Both the position numbers and the translations under genes were made by a program. Under the pieces are notes generated by a model. It worked only from the letters and a program-made list of their open reading frames with translations, had not been told where the DNA came from and did not search any database. Of a DNA stretch of 64,000 nt, positions 30,201 through 45,200 are shown piece by piece. The DNA comes from Patiria pectinifera (lineage: Eukaryota; Echinodermata; Asteroidea; Valvatida; Asterinidae). Numbering within the stretch: the first letter of the stretch is position 1; the number at the start of each line of letters is the position of its first letter. Location of the stretch: contig CM057144.1 in NCBI GenBank assembly GCA_029964075.1, forward strand, positions 13,043,281-13,107,280. The letters are read 5' to 3'.

Positions 30201-33200
30201 AGATTGTGGAGGATTGAGGGCACACGGACATTCAGACATTCAGTATCAGTTGATTTTGGAGGATTGAGGCTGAATGGTGTTTGAAGAAGAGGAGGATTTT
30301 GGAGGATTGAGGCTGAGTGCTTTTTGAGAGGCAGGACTGTTTGGAGGATTTTGAAGGATTGAGGCAGAATGCGTTTTGAGAGGCAGGGCTGTTTGGAGGA
30401 TTTTGAAGGATTGGGGCAGTGGGTATCCTTCATTTGAACATAAACATGTGCAATATTTGGAGGATTTTTGAGGATTGAGGATTGTTTCTAGAAAAAGGTA
30501 CCTAGGGGATAAGGGTTAATTAATCATTAGGTCAACAGTGTGAGACTGCACATGGTCCTGTTCCTTAGGAGTCCCTGTTGTTTTTTTATGATGATTCTTC
30601 TTGACACTCTTTCAGTTTCAAAGTACATACGATGTACATGATGTAGATGTCGGTTAGAATTTCAGGAATTTTGTTGTGGAGCAATCAAGCATAAGATCGT
30701 TTTCTGTAAAAAAAAATAAAAATATGGATCTCGCTAATAAATGATCAATGTTGAGTCGATGGAAAATTAATGTGCTTTATATACATGTACAAGGCTTGAC
30801 ACTCAATTACTGTACGAAGAATACAATTCAATTCAATTTAATATTTATTTCATCACCCTTAAAAAAGTTTTAAAGTGAAATTCGTCTTCCCAATGTGCAC
30901 ATTAAAAACTGTGTTCATATTGTTTGAAACACATACAAATTAACATTAGGCGAAAAGACAATCTAAAAAAAGTAAGATCAAAACACCAGTAATAATACCC
31001 AACTTTGGAAAAATGAAGTGTAAAAACAAAAAACACCAAAAAAATGTGTAAGAATAGTTTAAATTTGCAATGTAGCTTCTTATAATGTCAAAAATCAATT
31101 GGGTTTTGGCAAAGCGAAAGATTTTGGTTGATTGATGGAGATTTCTGGTGAAAATGGCTGGAAAGTTACATACATGTACATGTAGGATTACTGAGTTAAG
31201 ATTTCTTAAAGGATTCATAATGAAGTTTCCTGTCAAGACTACCAGGAAATTCTGTGCCTCTAGGATGCCAAACTGTCTCAGTGCTGTGTTAACCGTCTCA
31301 AGGTTTTTCTCATGTCTGGATGTCGAAATTCCAACGGGGAAGAAAAAAATCAGACTCCATAAACTTGTGGCCATCTGAGTTTGGTCATGATTCTTCACTT
31401 GCTAGGCTGTGGCTGTGGCTAGTAGTAGTACACAAGGCTATGGGAGATGGTTCAGCCACTTCCCATAGACATGTGTGTAATAGCAAGCCGTAGCCCTGTT
31501 ATTTGGACGCCACCAAATACAGATGCAATCAACTTTGAACATTTCGGCATAAATCAATGCATTGTTATCCAAGCTAGAAGGTTGTCACTTTTCCCTCATC
31601 ATTCATTCCTTCCATGTGCCTCAAAAAAAAAAAAATGAGGCGAGAAGTGCATCCGGGATGATTTATTGATTATTCCAGCGTAAATAATTGATGGCTGGTG
31701 TTTATATTTGATGATTTAGGTGTGCTATCGATCACCTTCCTTGCGAACGATAGCGCTGGACTAACAGAGAACGCCCCGCGTGCATCATTGATATCTGCGC
31801 GAGGCAAAGTGGCAGCCCATGCACTTTGAACATGAACGCAGACCAGGGGATTGTTCGAGCTATTTCCCCCGTTCATAAAATATTGTTCCACGTGCGATAA
31901 CAGTACCGTGTATGGTTCACAGCACTATTTTCATGGTTCCGGGGATGTTTTCCAATAGGAAATGTTGCCATTGCGCTTCTTGGGTTCTGTCAGCCGCCAT
32001 TACCTCGGTACCGCGTCATAATTCCCATCTGATATACCCCCAGGGGGTGGGGTGGGGGAAAGGGGAAGGATGGAGGCAGGTGGGGTAACATGTCAGTGAT
32101 AGGCCTAGAGGCATGCTGGCTGCTGGCTGAATATGAACCCAACGACCTTGCGGTCATATTATTTAAGTGCAGTATTCTTCAACATCGGGGTAACCCTAAC
32201 CTTCCCAAATCCTCCAAAATCCTCTTTGCAAAATGGAGGATTTTGCAGGATTGAGGCTGTATGGCAAAAGTGTGTGGCTGATTTTGGAGGATGCACTGTG
32301 TCAAGGTCTTGGGCCGGACCTTGTTTATGCTCAGCCGTGCATACATTTAGGCCTATATTATACTTGAAATCCTCCGCACTGTCCAGGATGTCACTGGCTC
32401 GGCCTCAACATTATTGACAGTGATTGCTGGAGGATCTTGCAGGATTGAGGCAGTGGTCACCCCTCCACGGACCACATTTAAGAAATAACGGAGGATTTTG
32501 GAGGATTGAGGCTGTAGGCAATTTGTACATGGAGGCAGTTGGAGGATTTTGCTGGATTGGGGTTGCATCCTAGGAAAAATACCTACATGTAGGGAGTTCG
32601 GGTTAAAGAAATTGAGAGTGAGATTTGAACCGGTGATGTTTGGAACATTGGTATTGATGCTCTAGCGACTGAGCTCTCATGAGATTAGTTCATACCCGGA
32701 CCATTTACACATGCAAATTCAGATGCAAATTAATTAAACCTCCTGCTATCTGAACAGTCACAGACAAGTCAAAAAATCAATCCTCTTCCCCTGCCATGCC
32801 TTGTTTTACACAGGCTGCTCACCGACAGTCACCACTTGCCTGCTCTTGTCTGTTGACTGAATTTGACTAGTCGCAGTGCTTGCTTGAAATATGATCCGAC
32901 TGTTGGTGACTAGCCTGTGTACAAGGCATGGCAGGGGAAGAGCATTGATTTGTTTTTTTTCGACTGTCTGTGACTGTCCAGACAGCAGGAGGGTTTGTGC
33001 ATTATTCAGTTCCTGCATGGATACCAACAGACTAAACCGGTGAACATCAAGCTCATTACTGAGGTGGAACCACTCTGGCTCACGTACACATAGCGCGCAC
33101 ATGTCATGAAGTCAAAATGCTCGCGCATTTTGGCAACCCTATTGGTGGAAGTAGCATTGAGTGTATGGGTACGAGCTGCACGCAAGCAGGTAACTTTCCT

Positions 33201-36200
33201 CCTTACAGCTTCTGAGGTCTCTGAATTCGCTCACACATTTTGTCCCTTGCCTCAATGTTATCAATATGTAAAATTGATACCATCAGTGAATCTCACTCAC
33301 TCAGCCAGACCCGTCTGAGACCAAGACAACCAAAGCAGACAAGTCCATGTTTATGCAGAAATGTATTTTTGGTCGACCTGGCATTCCAAACATTCCCCCG
33401 TCTATATTTATGGCTCTTGGAAGAAAAAAAAAAGACTGTGTCAGTCCGGAGGAATTATGTTTTGTTCATTTGGGAACATGAAACAATGTCCTTGAAGGGT
33501 TGCAGTTTATAGGCGGAAAAAAAAAAGTTGACGAGAGGTTCATATTATAAGGGGAAGATTCCAGATTTGCGGCAAGGTTCAGCGGTAGCTTAGCTTAAAT
33601 TGTATCAGCCTGTTTTACTTGTCTACAGTTTTGTGGTACAGTGGTACGGTATTGCAATGCGATTCTCTGACCACTGGCGTAAATTTGTGTCAATTTTAAT
33701 GCATACATGTACATGTATGTTCAATTTTAATACATCCGTTGGAATTTACTAGAGTATTAGTTTTGAGTTACTCAAGACAAGTAAAGGCTGCCTCAGTTTC
33801 ATGACAATATGACTTAAAAAAAAAATTCATTTATTCTTCAAGGCTTCACTGGAAAAGCCACATAACTTAAAAGATGTGGTTCACTTCTCGAATGTTTGCC
33901 TACCACTACATGCCAATGTAATCATGCATTGACGTCAGCAATTCACCCCGTATTCAGATCTGTGTATAATACGTGATGAATCCAGGGCCGGTGTATTATG
34001 ATGTCTTCATGTGGACTATAGTGTGCAGCTCGGCCAATCAATTAGCCCAAATGAGGCTTGCACCAGTAGTTTAGCAGGTGCATTGTCCTATCCGGGCGAG
34101 CTCGGGCTACTCTTAGGTGCATTCCACCTGTGACTCATTAGCAATCTCCCTGTCTGCCTGGCCGGCTCAGTTCTAGAATTCAGATCATATTTGCAGGACA
34201 TTCAAATGATCAGTCCAGCCAATGATCCAATTACATCTTGAATGGGAGGTTTGCGGCAACACCGTGTGAATAGTATCTCTTTTTGAGTTGTGTGGGGCTC
34301 AGAAGTTGTTTTTTAACTCGACGCTTTCGAGCAGTCTGCTCTGTTCGTCTTCAGGAGACTGCTGGACTCTTGCTGGTGTAGTAGTTTAGGTAGCGAAGGC
34401 TGGATTCAGCAAAAGGAGGCTAAAGTTCAGTGGACCGTTAACCCTAACTCCCCAGGCCTTTTTGCTAGGATGTAGCCTCAATCATTGTCAATCCTGCAAA
34501 ATCCTCCAATTGGCCTCGTGGAAAAATAGCATACATGTATATAGCCTCAATCCTGCAAATTCCTCCATTCATGTTGAAATCTCTTCTTTTTTTTGCCCAC
34601 CTGCCTTGATTGGCAACCATAGCCTTTCAGTCTGTGACAAATGACACCACAAAAACCACAATTGGCGCAATTCTCTAAATAGACCCTTTCATAAAAATTG
34701 GTCACTGCTCAGTCAACCGTCAATGTAATGACATGATCAGGGTGTCATTTTAAAGAGGAGATTCAACCCTAACAGAGGATATCTCCCTTTGATTCACATG
34801 TGCCCTACTTCTGTTCTGTTTTTTTTTTGTCCACCCTGTATAAACATGTAGGGAAACCATACATGAAAAATTAGCACATGCCTGTTTAACAACACCCCCA
34901 CACCTTGCCAGCTAACCCCTCCCCTCCCCCTGACAGCTAACCCCCCTTAACAGCTAACCCCCCTTTACCAAAGCTGGCTCCGCCCCTGGAAGCATCATGA
35001 TCACATGATCTCAAATGACGCCTGCCTAGTGCATCCTTGCCCAGGAGATTGTGCGGTACCACAACAGAAACAAATCTATACCAGTATTCTGATGACTAGG
35101 ACATTACATGTACATGTACACGGAGAAGTACTTGATAATGAATCATGTCTGTACATGGAATGACTGAGTGTTTAGTGTCAACAGGATGGAGTGAATTGAT
35201 AAACTAGTACATGATATGATGAGAGGGACTCTAAAACCCATCTGCTAGGAGATGTAAACACTCGTTATTAACACCACTAGGGTGGTTGATTATTAAAAAA
35301 ATATATATATACTCGGTGATCTCTCAGTAGAAGCTGTTCAAAGTGATCATGATGCATACCGTATTATACAACACCTGAATAAATCCCAGTCATCTGATTG
35401 GTGGATCGTTGATCACATGTCATTGAATTATTTGTACCGATGCACGGCGCGCGCGTGGCGCGCAGCGCACAGTGCAATGGAAGTTCTATTGCACTGTGAA
35501 TAGAACTTCCATTGCACGGTCTCACTGCTGCCGGTGGTGGCGCTGTTTTAAATCTAGATAAATTGAATCTGATTGTTCTTAACCTGTCAAACAGTTTGCA
35601 TTAATATAAATATAATGACCTTGTCGAACTTTTAAACAGTTTTTAACCTGAATAAATTGGCTTTTAGAAGTCAACCAATCAGATGACAAGGATTTATTCA
35701 GGTGTTATATAAAAACAAATAATGAATGTTTCACGTTCGTGCAATGGAAAGAATAATTTCATTCGGTGACAGATGAAATGTTCCATTGCACTCGGCGTCG
35801 CCTCATGGAATGGAACATTTCATCTGTCACCTCATGAAATTATTCTTACCATTGCACTCACAAACATTCATTATTTGTATACCAGTGTATTGCTTGAAAG
35901 TTGAATTTGAAGTCTGTCCTGCACGTACATTGTATCTGACATGATGAAATTTTGTTCTGGGGAGATGTGCATTTAAAAAAACAAAGTGTCCTGAAAAAAG
36001 GTCCAATTAAAAGAAATTGTCTCAAAAAGTGCCTGTTTTGAATTTTCATGTACAATGTAGTTTAAAAAAAAATGAACTCTTTGAGCAACGCTTTTGTATT
36101 CCATTACAAACAGCTTTTCGTACAAACATCACATGTACATCACATCACATGTACTGTACATGTACATGTTTATATATATATACATGTACCGGTACATGTA

Positions 36201-39200
36201 CAATATGCGTTGGTTAATTTGTCTTTGATACCTGGTGCCCACTGCCAAATGCAAGCACGTCCATACACACAGTACACCGGCAACCGTGGTAATCAAAAAT
36301 GTGCAACATCACTCTATGTCTGCATGAATACATGTAACAGCCAGCCTAGTGCCTAAACGCCTAGCGTTTGAATACTCCCCCCCCCCTCCATCCTTTTCTC
36401 CTTCACTGTGAGAAATAGCCACACTAACCCAGGGGCACCGTGTGTTATGAAAAGGCCATTGCGGCGCACACACGTTAGCACACACGGTTATAGATTAGGC
36501 CAGCCCTAAGATTTGCCGAGTAGCTGTTTCATTATTTTGTTCCTTGCGCGTGGCGAGCTGTTGTATACCTGTGTGCGTGTGTATTGATGATTGAGCAGGC
36601 CTACATAGAGAGACCATACTACTAGTAGTGGTCGGTTGTTGTATGTATATATAGTGTTTCCACCCTGGTCATGTTGATCAAGATATCGAGATAGTTTGCT
36701 ATTCCGAGGCCAATTAAATATTGGCCTGTTCTCTCTATCAGCCCACGGAGTGTGGACTGTACATGTGTAACAGCAGATCTCAATATTGAATGGGCAATCA
36801 TGTATTGTGAGCCAGGGTTTCTGTGGGTGATTCATGCTTTGTTTTGTTAGTCATGTAGGCCTAATGCATCTGAAATGAATTTATAAACAAATGATATTTT
36901 GATTAAAAAAAGCAAAAACTATCAGGCCTGATGTTTCATTCAAAATGCTATAAATTTATAGGCTAAAACATATGTTTATTATTTGTGTATGACTGCCAGT
37001 TTGTTTTTTTGGAGGGGGGCGGCTGTCTTAATTTTTAGTGCCTTGATAGTGTATAATTATTTCCCACCCACCCCTACCCCCTCCCACACACCAAAAATAG
37101 CTTATGTTTTATTCCTTCTTTTTGTGGACGAAACCAAATTTAGTCATGATACATATTAACCAGTTGAAGGAGGATTTAGGTTGTAATTGAAAGTGATACC
37201 AGAGAAAGAATCCTAAAATGTGAGTCATCGGGCAACAAAATTTGTCATCGTTGGATTGCTGTTGAAGCAACTCTTGCCTGAAATAAATTCCCCGATTATT
37301 TCATGTCATTGAACCTGCAAACCATTGAAAAATCTGAAGTATTGTACTGTATATTTATAAGCAAATCTCCTAAACATCAACAACATCCCCCACCCCCCAA
37401 AACCCCCAAAACGAACCCCAAAAACATTTTAAACCAAAAAAAGCTAGGTTGTGATTTTTCATACATGCACTGGCAGAAAGATACATTTTTTAAACATTGT
37501 ATAAAATTTGCCTTGGGAAAAAAAATAAAACTACCTAGGGCTTACAAAAAATTACATTTTTTTTTAAAGTGAAAACACAAACAAATTATAAGTTGACCAT
37601 AATTTCAAACTGGATGTAACCCAAAATCCTGGCCAAGTTTTTGAAACACCTTGTTAAATGCCTAACTGTAGGGCTATAGTGTTGGGAAAATCGGTGATTT
37701 CAAAATCCGGTTATCCTAATTTTTTTCAAACCGAATAACGGTTGAATCTTACTTTGCGGGAGGGGCTCATACAGCTCACAGTCATGGCAGCAAAAAGTGA
37801 CATGTGAGGTGCTGCATGCAATGCCCTCCCAATGACTGGGTGTAGTTTGCAGGATTCAATGACCACTGAGCCTTTACAAAAACTCTCCAGAGCTGTAACG
37901 TTGAAACAAAAAATGGATGGGAACTCTATGTAGTCGAATGGGCAGGCTATTCATATACCAAGAAGACCACTAGCAAGTGAATGCAGCTACAATCAGAAAC
38001 CATGAAGCAAATTGGGAGATGTTCCAGTTGTTTTCTTTAGCCTGTGTCACACAAAAAAGGAAGGCTTAATTTTTTTTTAACCCTAACATCCCTAACTCCA
38101 TCAAAATCCATCCCCCCCATTTTGGTGGATTTTGGGGGACGAGGTCCTGCAGGCCTGGTTTGACTAAATATTGATGGAGTACGATGGACATGGGCCTGGA
38201 GGCCTAAAGCGAAGCATACATTGGAAGCAGTGTGATTGATGGATTTGGGTGGGACTTGGTCCAGTACTTATTAACAGACAGTAGGGAGTTAGGATTAAGG
38301 CTGGTTTCGAATATCCGGTTTCCCAAATCGAAACCGATTATTGGAATTCAAACCGAATGTGAAAAAATCCGGATCTAAATCCCACCACTAGTAATTAGTA
38401 CCATTTGGCAGTGTTGTAGTCAAGTCACCAACATCGAGTCCGAGTCCTGAGTCACAAACCTCGAGTCCGAGTCTCGAGTCACAAGCCTCGAGTCCGAGTC
38501 CAAGTCACTTGTTCTTAGTTGTTCACCACAGTAATCAAATTTTTTTCTAAATTATTTTTCAATCATCCATTCTGTCTTTTAAGTAAACCCCAGTAAATGT
38601 ATATAGTTTACCTTGTGTGTGTGTTCATGTTGTTTCGACCCAAAAGTGTTTTCCTTTTAATTCCCATCCCTAAAAAAAAAACCTCCTCAATCCCTTCCCT
38701 CCATGTTTTATCATCCCAACATTATTCATCAATGATCCTTTCCCATCCCTACATTATGTTTTTTCTTTTTATGAAAATGCGTGACTCCAGTCACGAGTCA
38801 CCAAGCTCGAGTCCGAGTCATCATGGTCGAGTCCGAGTCCGAGTCATTTTCCAAAGTGAGTCGAGTCCGAGTCACGATAAATGTGACTCGAGTCCGAGTC
38901 CTGGACTCGAGCCCTACAACACTGCCATTTGGTCAAGGTTCATCGATTCCCCGTAACAATAGTTTTGACAGTGTAAGCCCTTGATGGCTGTCACTGTACA
39001 ACCAGTCATGTCCACCTGGGGCCATCAGTGAATCGCCAGACCGGAAAATCAGTCATTAGATATCCTCTATCATCTGCCATTAACATACAGTTGTATTCAG
39101 CTATGGGCTAGCCTGGTTCTCTTGGGTTGGTTTCGCCATAGCCTATTAAAGCTATAGTCCATCATTTGCAGCTATCCAAAAAGTAACTGACGTAATTATT

Positions 39201-42200
39201 GTTGAAAAACGTGCTTGGTTGAAAGATAGTAAGGGAACTAAACGGTGCATCTTAAGCACCGTTGGAAATTTCCGTTAGTAGTTCGTTTTTTTTATTCGGC
39301 GAAGCGCGTGCAAGTGTTGGCACTACGCACATGCGCGCGCGGTTGCTATAATTCGTCGGATCGGTGCGCGACATCGCGTAGCTGCATTTGGCTCAGTGAG
39401 AACGTGTCTCGGACGCTGAATTCAGGCCCAATTTAAAACATGATTCAGCAACTTTTGATATGAAATCAGATCCTAGAATGCTGTTTTTCTCGGAATATAC
39501 AGCTGAAGCTGAGCTGAAACTTCATCAGGTTAGTTGTTCAGCACCCTTCTTCAGATTTTCAGTACGTTTGTTGCTTCAAACGAACACAATGCACAAGTTA
39601 CAAGTGATGGACTATACCTTTAAACAGAGCTCCATGGTCTTACATCACAAGATGTTTGCTGAGAGATTTGCATAAATGTACATGTACTCTTCGTATGACA
39701 GTTATAATGGTACCGGTGGTCAACTGTTCAGTGTACAGGGCGAGTCAAAAAGAAAGTGACCAGGATTTTAAATTTTTTTCTCCTCAAAAAGCAATCAAAT
39801 TTGATACACCAATGAAGTATGTCTTAAAAGAGCATGTTCTTCCACTCATCTGAAAAAAAAAAGAATTACTGAAATTGATCCATGCTATCAGAAGTTATGC
39901 ATGTTTTACTAAAAGAACCTATTTTTATAGCTGTCCATGGAATGCCATTGGAAGCTTTTGAGCTGAGTGAGAACCAGAGATTACCCACAGGCATTCAGAT
40001 ACAAATGGGATTTTAATCTTTTGTGTCAAGACTGAAACATTATATTTTTACCGTCACATTTTGTGTTCTGAATATGAGGAACAAGTCAACTCTTTGTTTT
40101 TTTCCTGAAATATTGATGGCGATTTTTGTCTGTTTTCCTTTGCAAGTTTTCGTTCATTCGTGGAGGTGGGAAAACGTCTATGTTTCACTGTATTTATTGG
40201 GTATTTATCAGTTTGTACTAGAACGGTAAATGATCAGTGGTGGACAGCTGAGTTTTGTGATCTGTTTATTCAAATAGACAAACCGGTAACCTGGGAACAG
40301 AGGACGCAAATTACGTGAAATTCAGTCTATAACATGTACTTTATCCCTATAAGATGTTATCTTTAGATGAAATTTTAAGATGAAATTTTCACAGTTAATA
40401 GTCTGTAACATTTACTTTATCCCTGTAAGATGACTCGCCCTGTTTTAATGGACATTATGGAGTCTTGGGTTAATAGGCCAGGTTTTTGTCCTGCCTGGAC
40501 TTTGTTCAGGAAAGAGACTGTATCCGTGTACCGGTACTAGTATGCAATCACTATGGTACGTATAGTACAGGTACCCTGTAGTGTAGTACATGTACGTGTA
40601 TCTATTTTGGTTAAAGTTGTGTAAACTTAAATTTAATTTTGAATCAAAGATGCAATGTGGGAACCTTCATATGATACTGATGTCAAAGGTCACATACCAC
40701 GGTCAAAGGTCATCTGAGGTCAAGTTGTAAAATAGGCTGATAATGTAAAATTTGTCTCGTTTGAAAAATTGAAGTCTTATTGTAACTAAACTTGGGTCAA
40801 AGGTCACACACCAGGAACTCTTCAAAGATAATGGTAAAGCAGGCGAGACGCGCGGTTCGAGAACCAACTTGTTCAAAAAAATACTGCAGTCTTAGCATAA
40901 ATTTCTCAAGTAGATAACAATGCCTTGCAGCCATCTTTGAGGTGAGACACCTCAGACATGACTGCTGAATGCAAAAGGTCTATTCCTACAGGTCAAAACT
41001 TCTTAAGTTTCATAAAGCCAGCTGAAATCCTTAATTTGGAGGGGGAAAAAAAATAATCTTGCTGTTCTCTGACTTACTGAGTCCCAGACCGACAGTGAGT
41101 ACGGTAATGCACTAAATTGAGAATTTGGGCCCAGCTCCACTAGGGAAGCCTTGTATTGTTTTTCTTCTCTTTGTGAAATTGTCTAGAATCCTCCGCCTCA
41201 TGATAAACTACCCAGTCAGCCATGTTGGGCTCGGTGGTTTAGCGGTTGAAGTCTCTTTTGTCATAATTGCCACAGCGTCTTCCCATTCTAACGTCAGCCC
41301 TTGCTGCTAAATATGCACTGAACTGAGAATTTGGGTTCAGCTCCACTAGGGAAGCCTTGTATATTTTATCTTCGATGTGAAATCATCTAGAATCCTCCGC
41401 CTCAAGACAAACTACCCAGTCAGCCATGTTGGGCTTGGCGGTTTAGCGGTTGAAGTCTCTTTTGTCATAATTGCCACAGTGTCTTCCCGTTCTATCGTCA
41501 GCCCGTGCAGCTATTAGAGGCAGTCATGTGTAGACATTGGTTTGTGTGTGTGATTGATCAGTTTCCTCGAACAGACAACGCTAATTACAATCACGTTAAA
41601 CGCAGGTTCATGGGATCCATTACTGGAAACGATTTGCATTGGCATAGCGACGGGACCGGTTAGGAAGGGCTACCAGCCAAGGCTGCTTGGTCCATGGTCT
41701 GAAATTGCTGTGGACAATCATGTTCTTACGAATAGGGCTCTCTTACGACCCGGCTGACATCCAGGTCGCTGAAAGTCAGCATCGCCATTGTAGTAGGCAA
41801 AGATACTTTAGTGCACCGCGCAGTAGGTAGGCTGACGAAAATAAATCTTGGGTAAACTGCGCCCTAAACTGAGCTTTCACGAGTGGTCACATAGCGCCCT
41901 CTGTTGTTCATACACGGAGTCCATAGTTAGCCCAACTATTCAGTAAACCATTTAAAGGCAATGTACAATATTTGCTTTTGCTGTAATTTTCAGAAGTGGA
42001 CGGATTTGGGGGTTAGTATTTTATAGCAAATATTGTTACATTGACCTGTTAAAGGTTTTGTGTTCGTAGATGCTGGAGAAACCAAGAAAAACATATTCTG
42101 TTCTTGTAGTCTGGTTCCCTGACCCTAATTCAGATGAAATGGATCAATTTATAGACGTCTTGGAATTGTGAGGTCAGGGAACCAGACAAGCTGGCTTGCA

Positions 42201-45200
42201 CCCGTTCATGGATGTGTAACCGATTGCAAACAAAATTTGGACTAACTAAAGTTGGTTATTTGGGGGGGGGGGCAGTATTTAAAAAAACTTACTTTTTTCC
42301 AACGATGGTCAGCCGACCATTGTTGGAAATTGATACACAAATTCCACCTTTTAAAAAAAAAATGACTACGCTGCGTGCCATGATTTAACAGGATGCTTAA
42401 GACTTTGCACTTAAGTCAAGTAAGGTACTTCATAGTAATTTGGTAGTTTTGTTTTTGGATGTTTGCAAATGTTGTATATGACCTTCAAAGCAGGGCTATA
42501 TGAAACTGACCTCAGGCCCACACATGTTGACCAGTCCGACATCCTCGCATCCCTTGAGCCCAGACCTCCTGCCTAGGCCTCCATCTAACGAGCATCCGTC
42601 CCCGTCATTCCTGGACCGGTATCCCACCGTGCTTCTGATTCATTAGTCCGACCCATCACCAATCCTACGTAACACCTTTACTACAGCCTGGCTCATAAAC
42701 TGACCAGCGGTTTGGAGGATTTGTGCATCGTCAGGCCTGACTGCCAGTAATTTTCTTGGTCGCAGAACATTATACAATTAAAAATGCAAGCTTGCAATCA
42801 GGGCCTACATGTATGTACAATGTATATCATGGAAGTGCCAAGTAGCAATTAAAAATGCTTAATACATTTATATTAAATAAAAATCAGCCAATGAACAGAA
42901 TGTAAATTCTAAGAAAATCAAAACTAATATTTTGTTTGTTTGTAAATCTACATACCGGTAAGTGTGTATTTGTTAAGGCGTTTGGAAAAAATGAGTCGGA
43001 ACTGGGCACATGCCATAGTGGGGAAAAATGAAGGAAAAAATGAATGGGAGCGATTGTTTTTTTAGATTTTCAGATTTATTGATGTAATCTTTGTTATACA
43101 TGCATACATGTCTACATGTACTTCACATATTTTACAGAAATAGTATAGAAATTGTGGAATAACAGTGCTTTTAAGGGAAAAAACCCAATAGACCTACGGC
43201 CTAATGATGTAATGGCTTTGTTTACTTGCGCTTTCCTATGGGAGCGAAGTCGAGACGCCACACGAAGTAAGGACCGTCTACCACATAGGAAAGCGCACAT
43301 GTAAACAAAGCGTGACGTCATTAGGTCTCAGGCCTATTGCCATCTTTCATCTCACGACTAAATAACTCGAAACTTTAAAGGCCTTTTTCTTTCATTATTT
43401 TACTTTTTTTTGTGGATAAATGCAATCGTTAAACAGCCAAAACTTGTCAACGGAATGTCCGATTGAAGTACAACAAACAGTATTGTAAGGAGAATTTTAT
43501 TCTCTTTCCTAATACCTGCAAACCCTCATTTCAACCTCTGCCCAGTTCTGTCTCATTTTGCGAGAACGTATCACATTTTACACCAAAAAATAATCAACTT
43601 CCCTTTTCCTTGAAGATTAATTGTTAAATCTTTCTGGTCAAAAGTACATTATCCCGAAGCGTCCCTATTGAATCCCCTTCCTTACTCAAGACACCGAGGC
43701 ACTTTTAATAAACAGATCCCTTTCGTCCAAACAAACCCAGCCCTAACCCTTTCCCCTGTATGTTTTTCCAGGCATAGTTTAGCCGGTTCATGCCAGGATA
43801 GACCAACTGGATCTTGGCACTGTTTTTCTTGCCCTAAACGAGTTGCCCCAGCATATGCTTTGAACTATGTCCTTTACCAAAAATTTTTGAAGTTTTGTAA
43901 ACATGCTGTCACAAACAAAAAGGCTTTAAAGAAACTGTCCGTATTAGTGATTGTTGATATATTTAAGGGAATAGGAGTGTGAAAATACCATACATTGGTC
44001 ATTTTTTATTTGAAGTGTTGATTTAACATTTACCTCTTGTGTACATTGTATATCCATCAGTTGGTTTGTTGTTTGCACTCTGGAGTTATAGTGTCGACCA
44101 TAATGAGGCACTTTTGTGCATGTCTAGTTTTGCCCCTTTAATCTCCGTCCTTTTTTAAATGCATAAGTGGACCAGTTGCATTTAATGGATCTCTCTCATA
44201 GGACGCCATCTTCGTAGGAAACTTACAACTGCGTATCCAGCGCCATCAGGTGTGTGTGCGCGCAGTGTGCAAAATGTTCTAAACACGCGCATGTTGCTAA
44301 AAATTTCTTCGAAATACAGCACAGCCAATGCACGTCATGAAAATTTGAGGCTCAAAATGCCAATGTACTTGCCAATCTGTAGGAAGTGACGCCATTTGAG
44401 AGAGACCTGTACTGTGACAAAATTGACCAAAACGAGGCAGTCAGGGTGTGTCTGGTTTGCCCCTTTAATCTTCATTTATTGTATGTTTTAGTCTCTCAAT
44501 TATTTGCTTTAATAATCTGCACCATAACGAGGCATTTTTTGCATGTGGCTTGGGTGCCCCTTTAATTTCCCCCATCATGCTTTTGAGCATTAAACATAAC
44601 GAGGCAGTTCTGCGCTTGTCTGGTTTGCCCCTTTAATCCGCCTCCATTGTGCGGTTTGAGTCGCCCACTTGTGATTAGCCCCATACAGTTGACCATTGCC
44701 CCATAACCCCCATTAAACCCTGATCATTTCACCTTGAGCTGGCAAAAAATGATCAAATTTAATTTCCAAAATTCAATTAATGGAACTGCGACGGTTCGGC
44801 TCGGCTCGGGCCGGCCAAACCGTGCCGGGCGAGGTTGGAGTAAATGGGTACACCGCTGTTATGCGCGGACAATTTATGGTAATATGCAATTATGGCTGGC
44901 ATGCCGTGTTTACGTAGTATGTGCGCGGTGTGTGAATGTGCAGTACACCAGCACTGGTGTAGAGTGAGGCTGGGGGACCATCTTGTCGGATTTGACACTC
45001 AAAAATCTAGGTCAGGTTTGATTTTGAGTATAGTGAGTCATAAAGTACTGGAATACCAAGGTTTTTTTTAAGTATAGTGAGTCATAACGTATTGTAATAC
45101 CAAGTTATTTTACAACCAATTTCAGGCAGCATTTATGCTTGAATGTCGGCCTCACGAATCATGGCCTGTACATGTATGGTAAATCCATGTACATGTATGT

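Noticed and set aside
30946-31398. Minus-strand open frame of 150 codons in NALF intron 1
   Set aside because: No recognisable domain, low-complexity ends, and no splice or promoter context. Possibly an old dispersed repeat.
41215-41290. tRNA or SINE head in the 200-bp tandem duplication
   Set aside because: Only an A-box-like GGTTTAGCGGTTGAAG is seen; there is no B box or tail.
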